In this document: one piece after another, positions 24,862-34,454 of the stretch
How positions within the stretch are numbered: position 1 is the first letter of the stretch
Layout: each line of letters begins with the position of its first letter
NCBI GenBank assembly: GCA_965205685.1
Contig: OZ242174.1
Location: 372,001-436,000 of the forward strand
DNA from: WTFY01 sp965205685
GTDB taxonomy: Bacteria; Pseudomonadota; Gammaproteobacteria; UBA4575
Length of the DNA stretch: 64,000 nucleotides
Direction: 5' to 3'
Position numbers and translations under genes: made by a program
The notes under the pieces: generated by a model
The model's input: only the letters and a program-made list of their open reading frames with translations
What the model was told of the DNA's origin: nothing
Databases searched by the model: none

Positions 24862-27800
24862 GTGAAAGAACATTTTCGCCGATCGAATCCACGATTCCCG
24901 TGTTTGCGGCGGGGCGTCGGCGCGCTGGTCCTGTGGGCCCTGCTGCTGTCGGGCGCAATCCTGCTGCAAACTCCTGCTCACGCTTCCGGCGGGGTGGTGT
25001 GGAACGCCACAATGAGTGTGGGCAACCTCTTGCTTTACCCGTACTCGGGCTGGTTTCCGCGACCGGGAGAAGCCCGAAACGGAGAAGGCGAGGAAATCGA
25101 ACGCGGTTTTCGTCGAGTCAGTTGCATCGGGGAATTTTTCGACGATATTCCGGGTTTGCCCGAAGGCAGTCAATCCTTGTATGACTACTGCTATGGAGAA
25201 CTGACCAGCCGCATGATTACGCTGGACGGGCGGACCTACGAACTGAACGGGCTGTTCGTGTATGTTCAAGACCACGCCCTGGAGATCGGTTTCAAGGAAA
25301 CGAATGCCCTGAGGGCCCTGGCCGGTTATGAGTTCGTGATTGACGGGGTCGTGTTTCGAGTGGCCGATGCGAGGATCTCCTACGGGACCTTTCGGTGGGG
25401 GATATCGCAGCCCTGGGATATCGGCGAGGAGTACAACGTGCAACTCCGGAAGACCCCGGTCCTGTCCTTGGCGGGCGTCGCGGTCACCGAGGGAACCGAC
25501 GCGACGGCGGATTTCACCGTCACGCTGGACCCGCCGGCCTATGCGCAGGTAACGGTCGATTACGCCACCTCGGACGGCACGGCGACGGCGGGCGCGGATT
25601 ACACCGAAACGGCCGGAACGCTGACATTCGCCGCGGGCGAGAGTTCGAAGACGGTCTCGGTGCCCGTCATCGACGATTCGGTGGAGGACGGCGGCGAGAC
25701 CTTCACCCTCACGCTATCGAACCCCAGTGGCGGGGCGACTCTGGCGCAGGCGAGCGCAACCGGGACCATCAACAACGACGAAACCGCTGCACCGCCGCTT
25801 ACGGCTTCGTTGACGGAGGTCCCGGCAGGCCACGAGGGTGCGGCGTTCACCGTCGAACTGGCCTTCAGCGAGGCGTTCGCAGTGAGCTGGCTGACGATAC
25901 GCGACCGCGCGTTCGCGGTCACCGGCGGGCGCGTGAGCGGGGCGCGGCGGGTTGACAACCCGCACCACGAGGCGGATGGCATGGAGCCGAACCGGGTGTG
26001 GCGGATCACGGTGGAGCCGGACGCGGGCGCAGGCGAGGTGACAGTCTCCTTGCCGGCGACTACCGATTGCGAAGCGGCGGGTGCGATCTGCATGCAGGAC
26101 GGGCGCCCGCTCTCGGCGGCGGTCTCGGTGACGGTGCCGAGGGATGCGCCTTCGGATACGCCGGTGACGCCGCTTACGGTGGACCTTGAGAACGTGCCGG
26201 TCGAGCATGACGGTGCGAGCCGGGTCGTGTTCCGGGTGGTGTTCAGCAAGAAGCCGGACCCGGGCTACAGCTACAGGACGATGCGCGACGAGACGCTGGC
26301 CGTCACCCAGGGCGGGCAGGCGCTCGCCGTGGCCCGTGCGCGGCGTCTCAACAAGCCGCACAACGACCGCTGGGAGATCGCGCTCGACCCGGTGTCGAAG
26401 GAAGACCTCACGGTGGCAATCGCCGCAACAGCGGACTGCGAAGCGGCGGGCGCGGTATGCGCCGATGGCGAAGCGCTCTCGAACAGCGTGTCTGCGACCA
26501 TCCCGGGCCCGCCGGGACTGAGCGTGGCGGATGCCGAAGTGGAGGAGGCCGCCGGGGCAACGCTGGACTTCGCGGTGAGCCTGGGCCGCGCCTCGTTGCA
26601 GACGGTGACGGTCGACTATGCGACCTCGGACGGTTCGGCGACGGCCGGGACGGACTATACCGCCGCCTCAGGCACGCTCAGCTTCGCACCGGGCGAGACC
26701 GCGAAGACGGTGTCGGTGGCAGTGCTCGATGACGCCCACGACGAGGGCGCGGAGACCTTCCGGCTGATACTCTCGAACCCTTCGGGCGACAACACCTGGC
26801 TGCAGGATGGCGAGGCGACGGGGACAATCAGGAACACGGATGCGATGCCGCAGGCGTGGATCGCACGCTTCGGGCGCACGGTGGCCGAGCAGGTGATCGA
26901 TGCGGTCGAGTCCCGCATCCGGGCCCCCCGCGCCCCGGGGGCGCAGGTGCAGATCGCCGGTGTGCAGTTCAGGGAAGGGGATGAGGGGCCTGCGCGCTTG
27001 CAAGGCCGCGGGGTGGGCGATCCCACTACGGCCGCGACCTCCCGCAGCCTTGGCGCCCTGCCCTCCGGTGCCGCCTTCTCCCTGGTGGGCACCGATCATG
27101 GCGCGCAGGGCCAGTATGCCCTGTGGGGCCGTGCTGCCGAGAGCCGCTTTGACGGGCGCGACGACGGCACTTCACTCGATGGCGAGGTGAGCAGCGCCCT
27201 GCTGGGCGTGGACTGGCTGCAGGGCAATGTCATGGCCGGGCTGATCCTCTCGCACAGCGACGCCGACGGCGGCTACCGCGGCGACTCCGGTGCGGGCTCG
27301 GTATCCTCCGGGCTCACCGGGCTGTTTCCCTGGGGCCGCTACCGGGCCAGCGAGCACCTCTCCGTGTGGGCAATGGCCGGCTACGGGGAGGGCACTCTCA
27401 GGATCACGCCCGAGGGGCAGGACACGATGCGCACCGACCTGGATCTGGTGATGGGTGCGGCCGGGCTTCGCGGCGAGCTGGTGCAGGCTGAAGCGTCCGG
27501 CGGCTATGCGCTGGCCTTCAAGGGGGATGTCCTGGGCGTGCGCACCCAATCGGACCGAACCACCGGCCTAGTCTCGGCCGAGGCCGAGGTCACAAGGATT
27601 CGTTTTGGCCTGGAAGGGGCGCGCTCCTTCGACCTTGCGGGCGGCTCGATGCTGCGCCCGCACCTTGAGGTCGGGCTGCGCCACGACGACGGCGATGCGG
27701 AGACCGGCTTCGGGGCCGAGGTCGGAGCGGGGATCCGCTGGCTGAACCCGCACAGCGGCCTGAGTGCGCAGCTTGATGCCCGGGCCATGCTGACCCATGA

Positions 27801-28239
27801 AGACAGCGGCTTTGAGAACACCGGGATCAGCGCCTCAATGGCCTGGGATCCGAGGCCGGCATCCCTGCGCGGGCCAACGCTGACGCTGTCCCGAACGTCG
27901 GGATCTTCGGCCGCAGGCAGCATGGATGCACTGTTGGGACGGGCCACGATGGCCAGCTTGCACGGTGAAGACCACGACAACGCCGCAGGCAACCGCCAGC
28001 TGGAGATGAAGTTCGGCTACGGCTTCGCTCTCCATGGGGGCCAATTGATCCTGACCCCGGAACTGGGCCTGGGACGTTCGCCGGATCAGCACGAGTATCA
28101 ACTCGGCACGCGTCTGGATCTTGACTCAAGCGCGCCCGGCTCCATGCAACTGGACTTCAGGGTTCGGCGTCGGGAACCCGTCCACGAACCGACCAATCCC
28201 GAACACGACGTCGGCCTGCAGCTTCGGGCGCGGTTCTGA
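24862..28239 (+). CDS. Autotransporter with two Calx-beta domains
   Basis: About 1125 residues from a GTG with AGGGA eight bases upstream; the frame opens earlier but without signal-peptide logic. A signal peptide (ALVLWALLLSGAILLQTPAHA) leads to an N-terminal domain of about 150 residues with four cysteines, then Calx-beta 1 (VTVDYATSDGTATAGADYTE), two related beta domains (each opening PLTxxLxxVP...HDG), Calx-beta 2 (VTVDYATSDGSATAGTDYTA), the linker AWIARFGRTVAEQVIDAV and a C-terminal barrel ending in F. Calx-beta domains usually bind calcium. The barrel is close to that of the giant adhesin, including a nearly identical DNA patch (27477-27546 against 21659-21731). Likely a surface protein controlled by the adjacent LuxR-type regulator. 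Confidence 0.9.
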   Translation: MKEHFRRSNPRFPCLRRGVGALVLWALLLSGAILLQTPAHASGGVVWNATMSVGNLLLYPYSGWFPRPGEARNGEGEEIERGFRRVSCIGEFFDDIPGLPEGSQSLYDYCYGELTSRMITLDGRTYELNGLFVYVQDHALEIGFKETNALRALAGYEFVIDGVVFRVADARISYGTFRWGISQPWDIGEEYNVQLRKTPVLSLAGVAVTEGTDATADFTVTLDPPAYAQVTVDYATSDGTATAGADYTETAGTLTFAAGESSKTVSVPVIDDSVEDGGETFTLTLSNPSGGATLAQASATGTINNDETAAPPLTASLTEVPAGHEGAAFTVELAFSEAFAVSWLTIRDRAFAVTGGRVSGARRVDNPHHEADGMEPNRVWRITVEPDAGAGEVTVSLPATTDCEAAGAICMQDGRPLSAAVSVTVPRDAPSDTPVTPLTVDLENVPVEHDGASRVVFRVVFSKKPDPGYSYRTMRDETLAVTQGGQALAVARARRLNKPHNDRWEIALDPVSKEDLTVAIAATADCEAAGAVCADGEALSNSVSATIPGPPGLSVADAEVEEAAGATLDFAVSLGRASLQTVTVDYATSDGSATAGTDYTAASGTLSFAPGETAKTVSVAVLDDAHDEGAETFRLILSNPSGDNTWLQDGEATGTIRNTDAMPQAWIARFGRTVAEQVIDAVESRIRAPRAPGAQVQIAGVQFREGDEGPARLQGRGVGDPTTAATSRSLGALPSGAAFSLVGTDHGAQGQYALWGRAAESRFDGRDDGTSLDGEVSSALLGVDWLQGNVMAGLILSHSDADGGYRGDSGAGSVSSGLTGLFPWGRYRASEHLSVWAMAGYGEGTLRITPEGQDTMRTDLDLVMGAAGLRGELVQAEASGGYALAFKGDVLGVRTQSDRTTGLVSAEAEVTRIRFGLEGARSFDLAGGSMLRPHLEVGLRHDDGDAETGFGAEVGAGIRWLNPHSGLSAQLDARAMLTHEDSGFENTGISASMAWDPRPASLRGPTLTLSRTSGSSAAGSMDALLGRATMASLHGEDHDNAAGNRQLEMKFGYGFALHGGQLILTPELGLGRSPDQHEYQLGTRLDLDSSAPGSMQLDFRVRRREPVHEPTNPEHDVGLQLRARF

Positions 28240-28513
28240 GAGCGGTGCCAGGGTGCGCCCCGACCGATTGCTTAATGCGACCCTCCCCTAGTTCGGGCTG
28301 AGCCTGCCCTATCCACGCCCAGACGCCAGTGGAGAAGGAAGGTGTCCGGCCCGGCTGTTTATCTAGGTACAGACTCCGCACCCGGTGTACCGTGAAATGA
28401 AGACTCAGTGAGCATGCAGGCCCCATTTCTTTATCTAGCGCGGGCCGGGACGCAATGAGCCTGTGCAAACCACGCAAGGGTTTGACTTCGAGTATTTAAA
28501 TGGAGGGAAAAAA

Positions 28514-29644
28514 ATGAAAAGTGCCTTTCTTGCGATCGTTCTGGTGTCCCTGCTCGTGCTTTCCGCCTGTGGTGGAGGCGGGGGCAGCAGCAGTGGTGGC
28601 ATGGATATGGAGATGAATACCCCGCAGCCCCCCAATCCTGCGAGCATTCAGACGGCATTTTCCGCAACACGGCCCGCTAGCACGGATGCGCTTGCCCAGA
28701 ATGCGCAAAGCATCCCGAGTGTCCTGCAGCAAAGCGGCACCACGGTATTTGGCAGTGTCGCGCAAGCCTTCGCATCCGGGCTTCCTGATGTCAGCGGGAT
28801 CGACACCTCGTTCGACGGCGACCGCTTTACGCTTCGCATCGAGCGCCAAGGCGGAAATCCCACCACACTGGATACGGACCGGGATGACACCTACATCACC
28901 ACCGAGTACGCCCCCTCGGAAAACCTGGTCACAGACCGGCCCGCCGTGGATGGGTACATCGTTCGCGTAAACAGCACTGAAGTGACCCTCGCCGGGGTCG
29001 GCGTGGAATGGTCGGACACCGACTTTGCGGACTATCTGGCCGGAGGCTACTGGATGCACCTCGACATTGCCGCCTCGGGCGTCGAGATCGGGGCATTCAT
29101 CGACGGGCCCGATTACGACAATGTCGTGACCGTCCCGGCCAGTGGATCGGCGACCTACACGGGTCGTGCCGCCGGCCTCTACATCACGAGCTACGGCACG
29201 GACATTTCGACCCAGACCCTGCCTGCCGGAAGCCTTGAATTTGGCGAGTACGCAGGTGCACTCATGCTGGTTGCGAATTTCGCAAGCCGTTCCATCTCGG
29301 GGGACATCCGCAACGTCGACACGTTGAACGCGTACACCGTCACTCCCAGTGGAGACATCTTCGAGCTTGCGGATACTCCATCCACGGGCTATGTCATGAC
29401 ATTCGGCTCCACATCCATTCGACAGAACGGGCAGTTTGTCGGCAACGACATCACGCTCACCCACCCGGCGGTAAATATTGCCTCCTCGAATGGCTCATGG
29501 GCCGGGCGCTTTTCAACGGTCGATGACGGCTCCGGCAATCCACGTGCGCTCGCAGGGACTCACAGAGGCTACGCCGCCACGGACGGTGGAAGCGAATCCG
29601 TCTTCGTGGGTGCGCACTATGGGTCAACGGAACAGTTCCAGTGA
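28514..29644 (+). CDS. Surface lipoprotein, weakly TbpB-like
   Basis: About 376 residues; ATG six bases after GGAGGG. The lipobox LVLSAC places the lipidated cysteine at about residue 19, followed by a Gly/Ser-rich tether. The mature part is beta-rich. Its end (GSWAGRFSTV, LAGTHRGYAATDGG, VFVGAHYG) recalls the C-terminal barrel of transferrin-binding protein B-like lipoproteins, but the similarity is weak. No membrane helices. Ligand unknown. It is transcribed in the same direction as the autotransporter, about 270 bases downstream with its own apparent promoter region. Confidence 0.65.
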   Translation: MKSAFLAIVLVSLLVLSACGGGGGSSSGGMDMEMNTPQPPNPASIQTAFSATRPASTDALAQNAQSIPSVLQQSGTTVFGSVAQAFASGLPDVSGIDTSFDGDRFTLRIERQGGNPTTLDTDRDDTYITTEYAPSENLVTDRPAVDGYIVRVNSTEVTLAGVGVEWSDTDFADYLAGGYWMHLDIAASGVEIGAFIDGPDYDNVVTVPASGSATYTGRAAGLYITSYGTDISTQTLPAGSLEFGEYAGALMLVANFASRSISGDIRNVDTLNAYTVTPSGDIFELADTPSTGYVMTFGSTSIRQNGQFVGNDITLTHPAVNIASSNGSWAGRFSTVDDGSGNPRALAGTHRGYAATDGGSESVFVGAHYGSTEQFQ

Positions 29645-29680
29645 AAGCTTGGGCACCTTGAGCCCTGCACCGCCCACGTG

Positions 29681-29753
29681 AGCCGACCCTGTGCGGACCA
29701 GGTGCCGGTATGCACTGAAAGCTGACTGGAAAACTTTAGCGGATGTAAAGCAG
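29681..29753 (+). pseudogene. Fragment of a higB toxin gene
   Basis: About 70 bases closely match the middle of the intact higB gene at about 35899-35970. The translation RYALKADWKT-ADVK is shared, and the preceding DPV and surrounding DNA also agree. Neither the start nor the end of the gene is present. This is a leftover of a second higBA locus or of a rearrangement involving the one 6 kb away. Confidence 0.7.
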
Positions 29754-29756
29754 CCT

Positions 29757-30608
29757 TTACTCTTTAGAGACCTCGATCATCAGTCGGCAGTGATCGCTCG
29801 AGCCCCACTCTCCGGCATCGTTCAATGCACGCACGCTGATTTCCTTGTGAAAACCCCTTGAGGCAAACGCATAGTCGAGTTGGCGGTTGGCCTCGTTCGG
29901 GGATTGCTTTCGTGAATGAAAGGTCGGAGTGTTGCGCGTATCCGCCGGCACATCCGGCTGGTTGACAACCACCGGTTGCCCGTCGGGGATTTGCGGACCC
30001 AGAAGCTCAAGCCCGAGACCCTCAAAGCGTTGCCAGACCGAGCGTTCACGTTCGGGCAAGGAAAACTGGTAGCCCGTCGCTCCGTACATCATGTTCATGT
30101 CACCTGCCACCAGGATGCGATGGCTTTCAGGATCGCGGCCCCCGATGAAGGCCGAGAGGTCCGACAGGATTCGGTGAGCAGACACGTCAGAGGCACCGAC
30201 TTGCCAGGTGCTCTTCGTCGATGGGTGAGGTTTCATCAGGTGGGAATGCATGGAGATTGCGACAAATGCATCTTGCGGGTTCTCGCGCGGTGTCACCTTG
30301 GCTGCTGCGATCAAACCGATGCCACTGACGCCGATCTCGTGGTCGCCGACTTCACGGGTCGGCGGTACTTGCCGCAAAGGTTCGATCTTGATGCGATCGG
30401 ACATTGGCACGACCACGCACCAGCGGTCGTACAGGTTACGGTTCCAGAACACATCGTCCTCGTAGTGGAGGAAATGGGTCAGATCCCCAGGAGGTCTACC
30501 GGCTTCCTGCAGCAGCGCAACGTCCACCGCGCCCTGTGCTGCCATCTCCACCAGCTCGTGCCACGGCTGTGGTCGTTTGGCGATGTTCCAACTGACGATC
30601 TTGATCAT
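29757..30608 (-). CDS. Endonuclease/exonuclease/phosphatase family protein
   Basis: 283 residues from the ATG giving MIKIVSWNIAKRPQPW, the usual first strand and Asn of the family. Further landmarks are the glutamate in DVALLQEAGR, AISMHSHL, the ILVAGDMNMMYG motif (Asp and Asn), and the closing GSSDHCRLMIEV with the catalytic Asp-His pair. Members hydrolyse phosphodiester bonds in DNA, RNA, lipids or small molecules; the substrate here cannot be told. No signal peptide is seen. The frame extends far upstream but without homology, so the internal ATG is the likely start. Confidence 0.85.
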   Translation of the reverse strand: MIKIVSWNIAKRPQPWHELVEMAAQGAVDVALLQEAGRPPGDLTHFLHYEDDVFWNRNLYDRWCVVVPMSDRIKIEPLRQVPPTREVGDHEIGVSGIGLIAAAKVTPRENPQDAFVAISMHSHLMKPHPSTKSTWQVGASDVSAHRILSDLSAFIGGRDPESHRILVAGDMNMMYGATGYQFSLPERERSVWQRFEGLGLELLGPQIPDGQPVVVNQPDVPADTRNTPTFHSRKQSPNEANRQLDYAFASRGFHKEISVRALNDAGEWGSSDHCRLMIEVSKE

Positions 30609-30869
30609 TTTGCTTGGGCTTGCAGAAGTATTTCTATGGTCATCCCAACCCTCTCTTTTTTGCAAATCTAACACCATTGCCGGTGTTTTGCGTTCCGAGG
30701 AGTGGAATCCGGAGTTGTTTGCCACCGCAGGTTTGCATGAGGGCCAGATCTGGAAAATTCGACAGAGACTGTTGCCCCGCCGAGGTTTTTTCACACCAAG
30801 AAATTGATACCATGCTCGGCAGGGGTGATCACCTGGAGGCACCAACCGGTTTTGGCAAGACCCGACGCT

Positions 30870-32213
30870 ATGGACGAGAACAAGACGCTCATCGAGACCG
30901 TGCTGGACCCGCTCACCTGGGCCGAATCCCTCGGGCACGCCTACCAGTGGGCCAGCCAGCACGTATTCGCACCTGACAACCTTACCCAGATCGCCATCAT
31001 TGTCGCAGGACTGATCGTCACACTGGCGCTGGCCAAGACCATCAGACCCCGGTTGGCCACCCTCAAGTCCACCGAGCAGGTCCGCATTACCTCCTTCCTG
31101 ACCGGTGTCATGCTCAAATTCGCCGTGCCGATCCTGCTGCTCGTGTGGCTCGGGGTTTTCGCGGCACTGTACACCCGTCTTGAGCAACCCTACGCGCTGA
31201 TCGAGGCCGCGCTCATCCTGACTTTCGCCTGGGCCATCATTCGCCTGGGCTCATCGATCATCGCCGATCACCTGATCGGCAGGACGGTCGCGACCTTCAT
31301 CTGGGGGATCGCCGCCCTGCATGTGTTCGATATGCTGATCCCCCTGATCGAGTTCCTGGATGCCAGGACGTTTCACCTAGGTGCCACGACCCTCAGTGTC
31401 TACGATATCGTGGCATCAGCCATTGCCGTGGCCGTATTCCTGTGGCTGGGGCTGTTTATCGTGCGCATGCTCGAGACACGCATCCAGGCGAGCCAAGGGC
31501 TCTCGCGAACGACCAAGGTGCTGACCGCCAAGATTCTCAAGATCCTGATCATCGTCGCGGCCTTCCTGTTCGCGCTCGGCTCCGTCGGCATCGATCTCAC
31601 AGCCCTGGTGGTGTTCGGCGGTGCCATCGGCGTGGGCCTCGGATTTGGTCTGCAGAAGATCTTCTCCAACCTCGTCGCAGGCTTCATCCTGCTGACCGAC
31701 AAGTCGATCAAGCCCGGGGACACCATCCTCGTGGCCGGACAGTACGGCCGGGTAGAGACCCTGGGGGCGCGCTACGTCTCCGTGATCACCCGCGACGGCA
31801 TCGAGCACCTGGTGCCGAACGAGGAGCTCATCACCAACCGCGTGGAGAACTGGTCGCACAGCCATGAGAACGTGCGCCTGAGAATCCCACTCGGGATTCA
31901 CTACGAGTCGGACGTGGCGCTGGCCATCGAGCTGTGCAAGCGCGCGGCGAACCGCGTGAAAAGGGTGCTGGGCTCTCCCGTGCCGACCTGTCTGGTGACG
32001 GGCTTCGGGGACAGTTCCGTGGATCTTGAGATCCGCATCTGGATCAAGGACCCGATGAACGGCTGTGCGAACGTGAAAAACGAAGTCCTGCTCGGCGTGT
32101 GGGATCTATTCCATGAGCACGGCGTGCAGATCCCGTACCCGCAAAGAGATCTGCATGTGAAATCGATTGCAAAGGACGTTGGGCTCCCACCCAGTCCTGA
32201 TGCCAGCGCCTGA
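30870..32213 (+). CDS. MscS-family mechanosensitive channel
   Basis: About 447 residues. Several hydrophobic helices fill the first 260 residues (including QIAIIVAGLIVTLALAK and FAVPILLLVWLGVFAALY). The pore helix TM3 region is clear: FGGAIGVGLGFGLQKIFSN, with the Gly-rich packing of MscS, followed by the beta domain (DTILVAGQYGRVETLGARYV and GIEHLVPNEELI). It releases solutes during osmotic down-shock. ATG start giving MDENKTLIE. It is longer at the N-terminus than E. coli MscS (286 residues), as in many multi-helix members. Confidence 0.93.
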   Translation: MDENKTLIETVLDPLTWAESLGHAYQWASQHVFAPDNLTQIAIIVAGLIVTLALAKTIRPRLATLKSTEQVRITSFLTGVMLKFAVPILLLVWLGVFAALYTRLEQPYALIEAALILTFAWAIIRLGSSIIADHLIGRTVATFIWGIAALHVFDMLIPLIEFLDARTFHLGATTLSVYDIVASAIAVAVFLWLGLFIVRMLETRIQASQGLSRTTKVLTAKILKILIIVAAFLFALGSVGIDLTALVVFGGAIGVGLGFGLQKIFSNLVAGFILLTDKSIKPGDTILVAGQYGRVETLGARYVSVITRDGIEHLVPNEELITNRVENWSHSHENVRLRIPLGIHYESDVALAIELCKRAANRVKRVLGSPVPTCLVTGFGDSSVDLEIRIWIKDPMNGCANVKNEVLLGVWDLFHEHGVQIPYPQRDLHVKSIAKDVGLPPSPDASA

Positions 32214-32396
32214 CACCTTGGTCTGAGCTGCTGCGCAGCGAAGACTACGGGAGACCTTCGTTTGAAGTCACTGTCGCAGCCGGTCCTATCCGTGAATCCG
32301 GTCTGAGGCTGTGTTCCCTGGTCGAGGCCGCACACGCCCATAGCAGTGCCCTTCGGGGTTTTGACTACAGGATTGTCCGTGTGCTTGAATTCTCCC

Positions 32397-33074
32397 ATGG
32401 ACTATGTACTTGTATCCGGGATAGCTGCGATCTTCGTGTTCATATCGACATACGGAGCGTTTGCGATTTATGCCCTGGGCTCCGGAAAATTCAACAGCTA
32501 TCGCATCCGGCCTGTGACCGAGCGAACTCCGCCCTTGAGGCGACATTACCTGCTCATCGGACTGAACGGCGTACTTTGCATGGCGTACTATCTCACGTTC
32601 ATTTTCCTGTTCAGGGATCAACTCATCCACGCAGGGCCAGTCTCGGCCTGGGCAGTGGTACTACAGATCGCCGGTGTCCTGCTGGTGTTCGAGTTGCTGT
32701 ATTACGGCATGCACCGCTGGCTTCATCGCCCGGTCATGTTTCGCTGGGTGCACGGCACCCACCACAAGGTCCGCTATCCCGAAGCACTGGATGGGATGTA
32801 CATCAATCCGGCAGAGGCGCTGGCCGCGTTGACGCTGCTGTTTGTCAGCATGTACCTGTTCGCACCCCTGAGCGTGGTTTCATTTCTGGTAATTGCACTC
32901 ATCCACGCTTGGGCCAATATCGCGAATCACACGAGCCTGGTGTTTCCGCATCCGGCGCTCGGATGGTTGAACAGCTGGGTCATCCGGCACGACCGCCATC
33001 ACTGGAAAGACCAGAACAAGAATTTTTCTTCGATCCTGCCTGTCTGGGACCTGTTTTTCGGCACCTACAAGTGA
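32397..33074 (+). CDS. Fatty acid hydroxylase/sterol desaturase superfamily membrane protein
   Basis: About 225 residues, with four or so membrane helices. The di-iron histidine motifs are complete: HRWLH, HGTHH and HDRHH, plus a further H in ALIHAWANIANH. The enzyme uses di-iron and oxygen to hydroxylate or desaturate a lipid-type substrate in the inner membrane; the substrate is not predictable. The start is the ATG of MDYVLVSG. It follows the MscS gene by about 180 bases in the same direction. Confidence 0.9.
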   Translation: MDYVLVSGIAAIFVFISTYGAFAIYALGSGKFNSYRIRPVTERTPPLRRHYLLIGLNGVLCMAYYLTFIFLFRDQLIHAGPVSAWAVVLQIAGVLLVFELLYYGMHRWLHRPVMFRWVHGTHHKVRYPEALDGMYINPAEALAALTLLFVSMYLFAPLSVVSFLVIALIHAWANIANHTSLVFPHPALGWLNSWVIRHDRHHWKDQNKNFSSILPVWDLFFGTYK

Positions 33075-33274
33075 CTCCGGTCTAATGGAATCTTCTCGTA
33101 GCCGGAGGCTGTGGGTTTATCGGTGTGGCGATTGCCAATGCTGACTAGCTTAAGTCAGAGCTACCCGCGTCAAGAAGAAATCGAGGATTTGGTTTGTTCT
33201 GACTTACACCGCCTTCCTCAAGCGCTTGTTCATGACCGCGGACAGTGTCAGCCCACGTGATGCGGTAATGTGGT

Positions 33275-33511
33275 CTAGCGATTAGCTAGCACCTGCATGG
33301 CTTTTCTTCGCTTTATGGAAGTTTCCTTGATAATTCGCTCGGAAGTCGGAGTCACTTTTTTCGGTGAGGCATCCCGACCTCTAGTGTTGGACTCCTGTGA
33401 GAAGACAAACCGACCTGTAGAGCTACCTCTCTTCAAAGTGGGGCTTTTCCTCTCAGCAGGTCGAGGAGAATGTTGGCTTCTAGATGCGTGTGATTTTGAG
33501 CGCTTTGACAT
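33275..33511 (-). CDS. Small basic protein of unknown function
   Basis: 78 residues, very rich in Arg, Lys and Ser (MSKRSKSHASRSQHS...) and ending SERIIKETSIKRRKAMQVLA. AAAGGT lies about ten bases before the ATG. Composition and ending resemble short basic proteins seen next to mobile or toxin-antitoxin genes, but I cannot name a family. The opposite strand is also open, so the call is moderate. Confidence 0.45.
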   Translation of the reverse strand: MSKRSKSHASRSQHSPRPAERKSPTLKRGSSTGRFVFSQESNTRGRDASPKKVTPTSERIIKETSIKRRKAMQVLANR

Positions 33512-33642
33512 TATTAGATGACCTTTGGGAACTCAATCAATACAGGCCACCTTCATCATATTAAGCCCAAAATAACCGGTCAAAATCGACTCCTCCCAGA
33601 AAGCTTATGAGCGCGCAAGGGACATTCTAAGTTCGTCATGAT

Positions 33643-34449
33643 TCATTTGTTTGCAGCAACGTTGACTATCTGGTATTCGCAAATCCACTCCCTAGCGATT
33701 AACTCGGGAATGATGACCTGCAGGGAAATTCTCGTCGATTCTTGTTCGGCAAGTGTCTCAAGCTTCCCAAACGCACAATCCTGGTCAATCTTGCCCATCA
33801 CCCACCAGAAGGCATAATCGATCCTGTGGATGCGTGGCTTGAATTCTTCCCTTGCGACACACAGGTACTGGGGTTCACCAATGGCTGCGACTTCCTTGGT
33901 CCCGCCTTGCCCCTGGTGAGCCCTCCATAATTCGTAGACCGGGTAGACGGACTTCAGGGTCGCAACCGATGCGCCCAGCACAAAACGCAGCTTGCGGTAA
34001 TCGTCCTCATCGAGTGTTGCCAGCGCCCGGAAATCAAATGCCGCATCTTCCTGGGTGTAATAGGCCTGCTCATACAGCCACTCCAGTCGTGCCAAGTCGG
34101 GCAGGTAGGGGTACTCGGCCAGCTCTGCATGATGCTCGATGAGTTCCCGCATAAAGTCGGGGAAGGCTCGCCCGTAGCGGTTTAAATCTTGGTGCGTTGC
34201 AGGGTTTCCATAATAGAATTCGTTGGCCAGTTGCCTGAAATAGCGTTCCCCGAGGATCTTCTCGCAGCACGCGTAGGTGGTAGCCAGAGCACGCACATGA
34301 GCTTCGCGCATCGTGGTGCGGTAGATGTCCACGCGCCTCTCCCGGGAGACCTTCCCGCCCTCGCACACCCGTTCCAAGGCGGCGGCATCCGTCTCGCGAT
34401 GCTTTATGCTGGACCAGAATTCGTGCTGGATGGCGTGCAGTTCAGACAT
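33643..34449 (-). CDS. bufC: BufC/HvfC-type protein (putative DNA-binding domain family, DUF2063)
   Basis: 268 residues, starting MSELHAIQHEFWSSIKHR. The N-terminal DUF2063 region is typical (RRVDIYRTTMREAHVRAL, ILGERYFRQLANEFYYGNP, ERYGRAFPDFM-like RYGRAFPDFMREL). In bufferin operons BufC is the partner of the BufB oxidase and probably presents the precursor peptide. It lies five bases after bufB, the last gene of a three-gene operon bufABC. Confidence 0.88.
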   Translation of the reverse strand: MSELHAIQHEFWSSIKHRETDAAALERVCEGGKVSRERRVDIYRTTMREAHVRALATTYACCEKILGERYFRQLANEFYYGNPATHQDLNRYGRAFPDFMRELIEHHAELAEYPYLPDLARLEWLYEQAYYTQEDAAFDFRALATLDEDDYRKLRFVLGASVATLKSVYPVYELWRAHQGQGGTKEVAAIGEPQYLCVAREEFKPRIHRIDYAFWWVMGKIDQDCAFGKLETLAEQESTRISLQVIIPELIAREWICEYQIVNVAANK

Positions 34450-34454
34450 AGGGC

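Noticed and set aside
28496..29464. 322-codon minus-strand frame opposite the lipoprotein gene
   Set aside because: The plus strand has a perfect ribosome site, signal peptide and lipobox; the minus product has no recognisable features.
33129..33240. Coding-like stretch (SYPRQEEIEDLVCSDLH) upstream of the small basic protein
   Set aside because: Short, ends at a stop, no start with ribosome site; at most an unidentifiable gene fragment.
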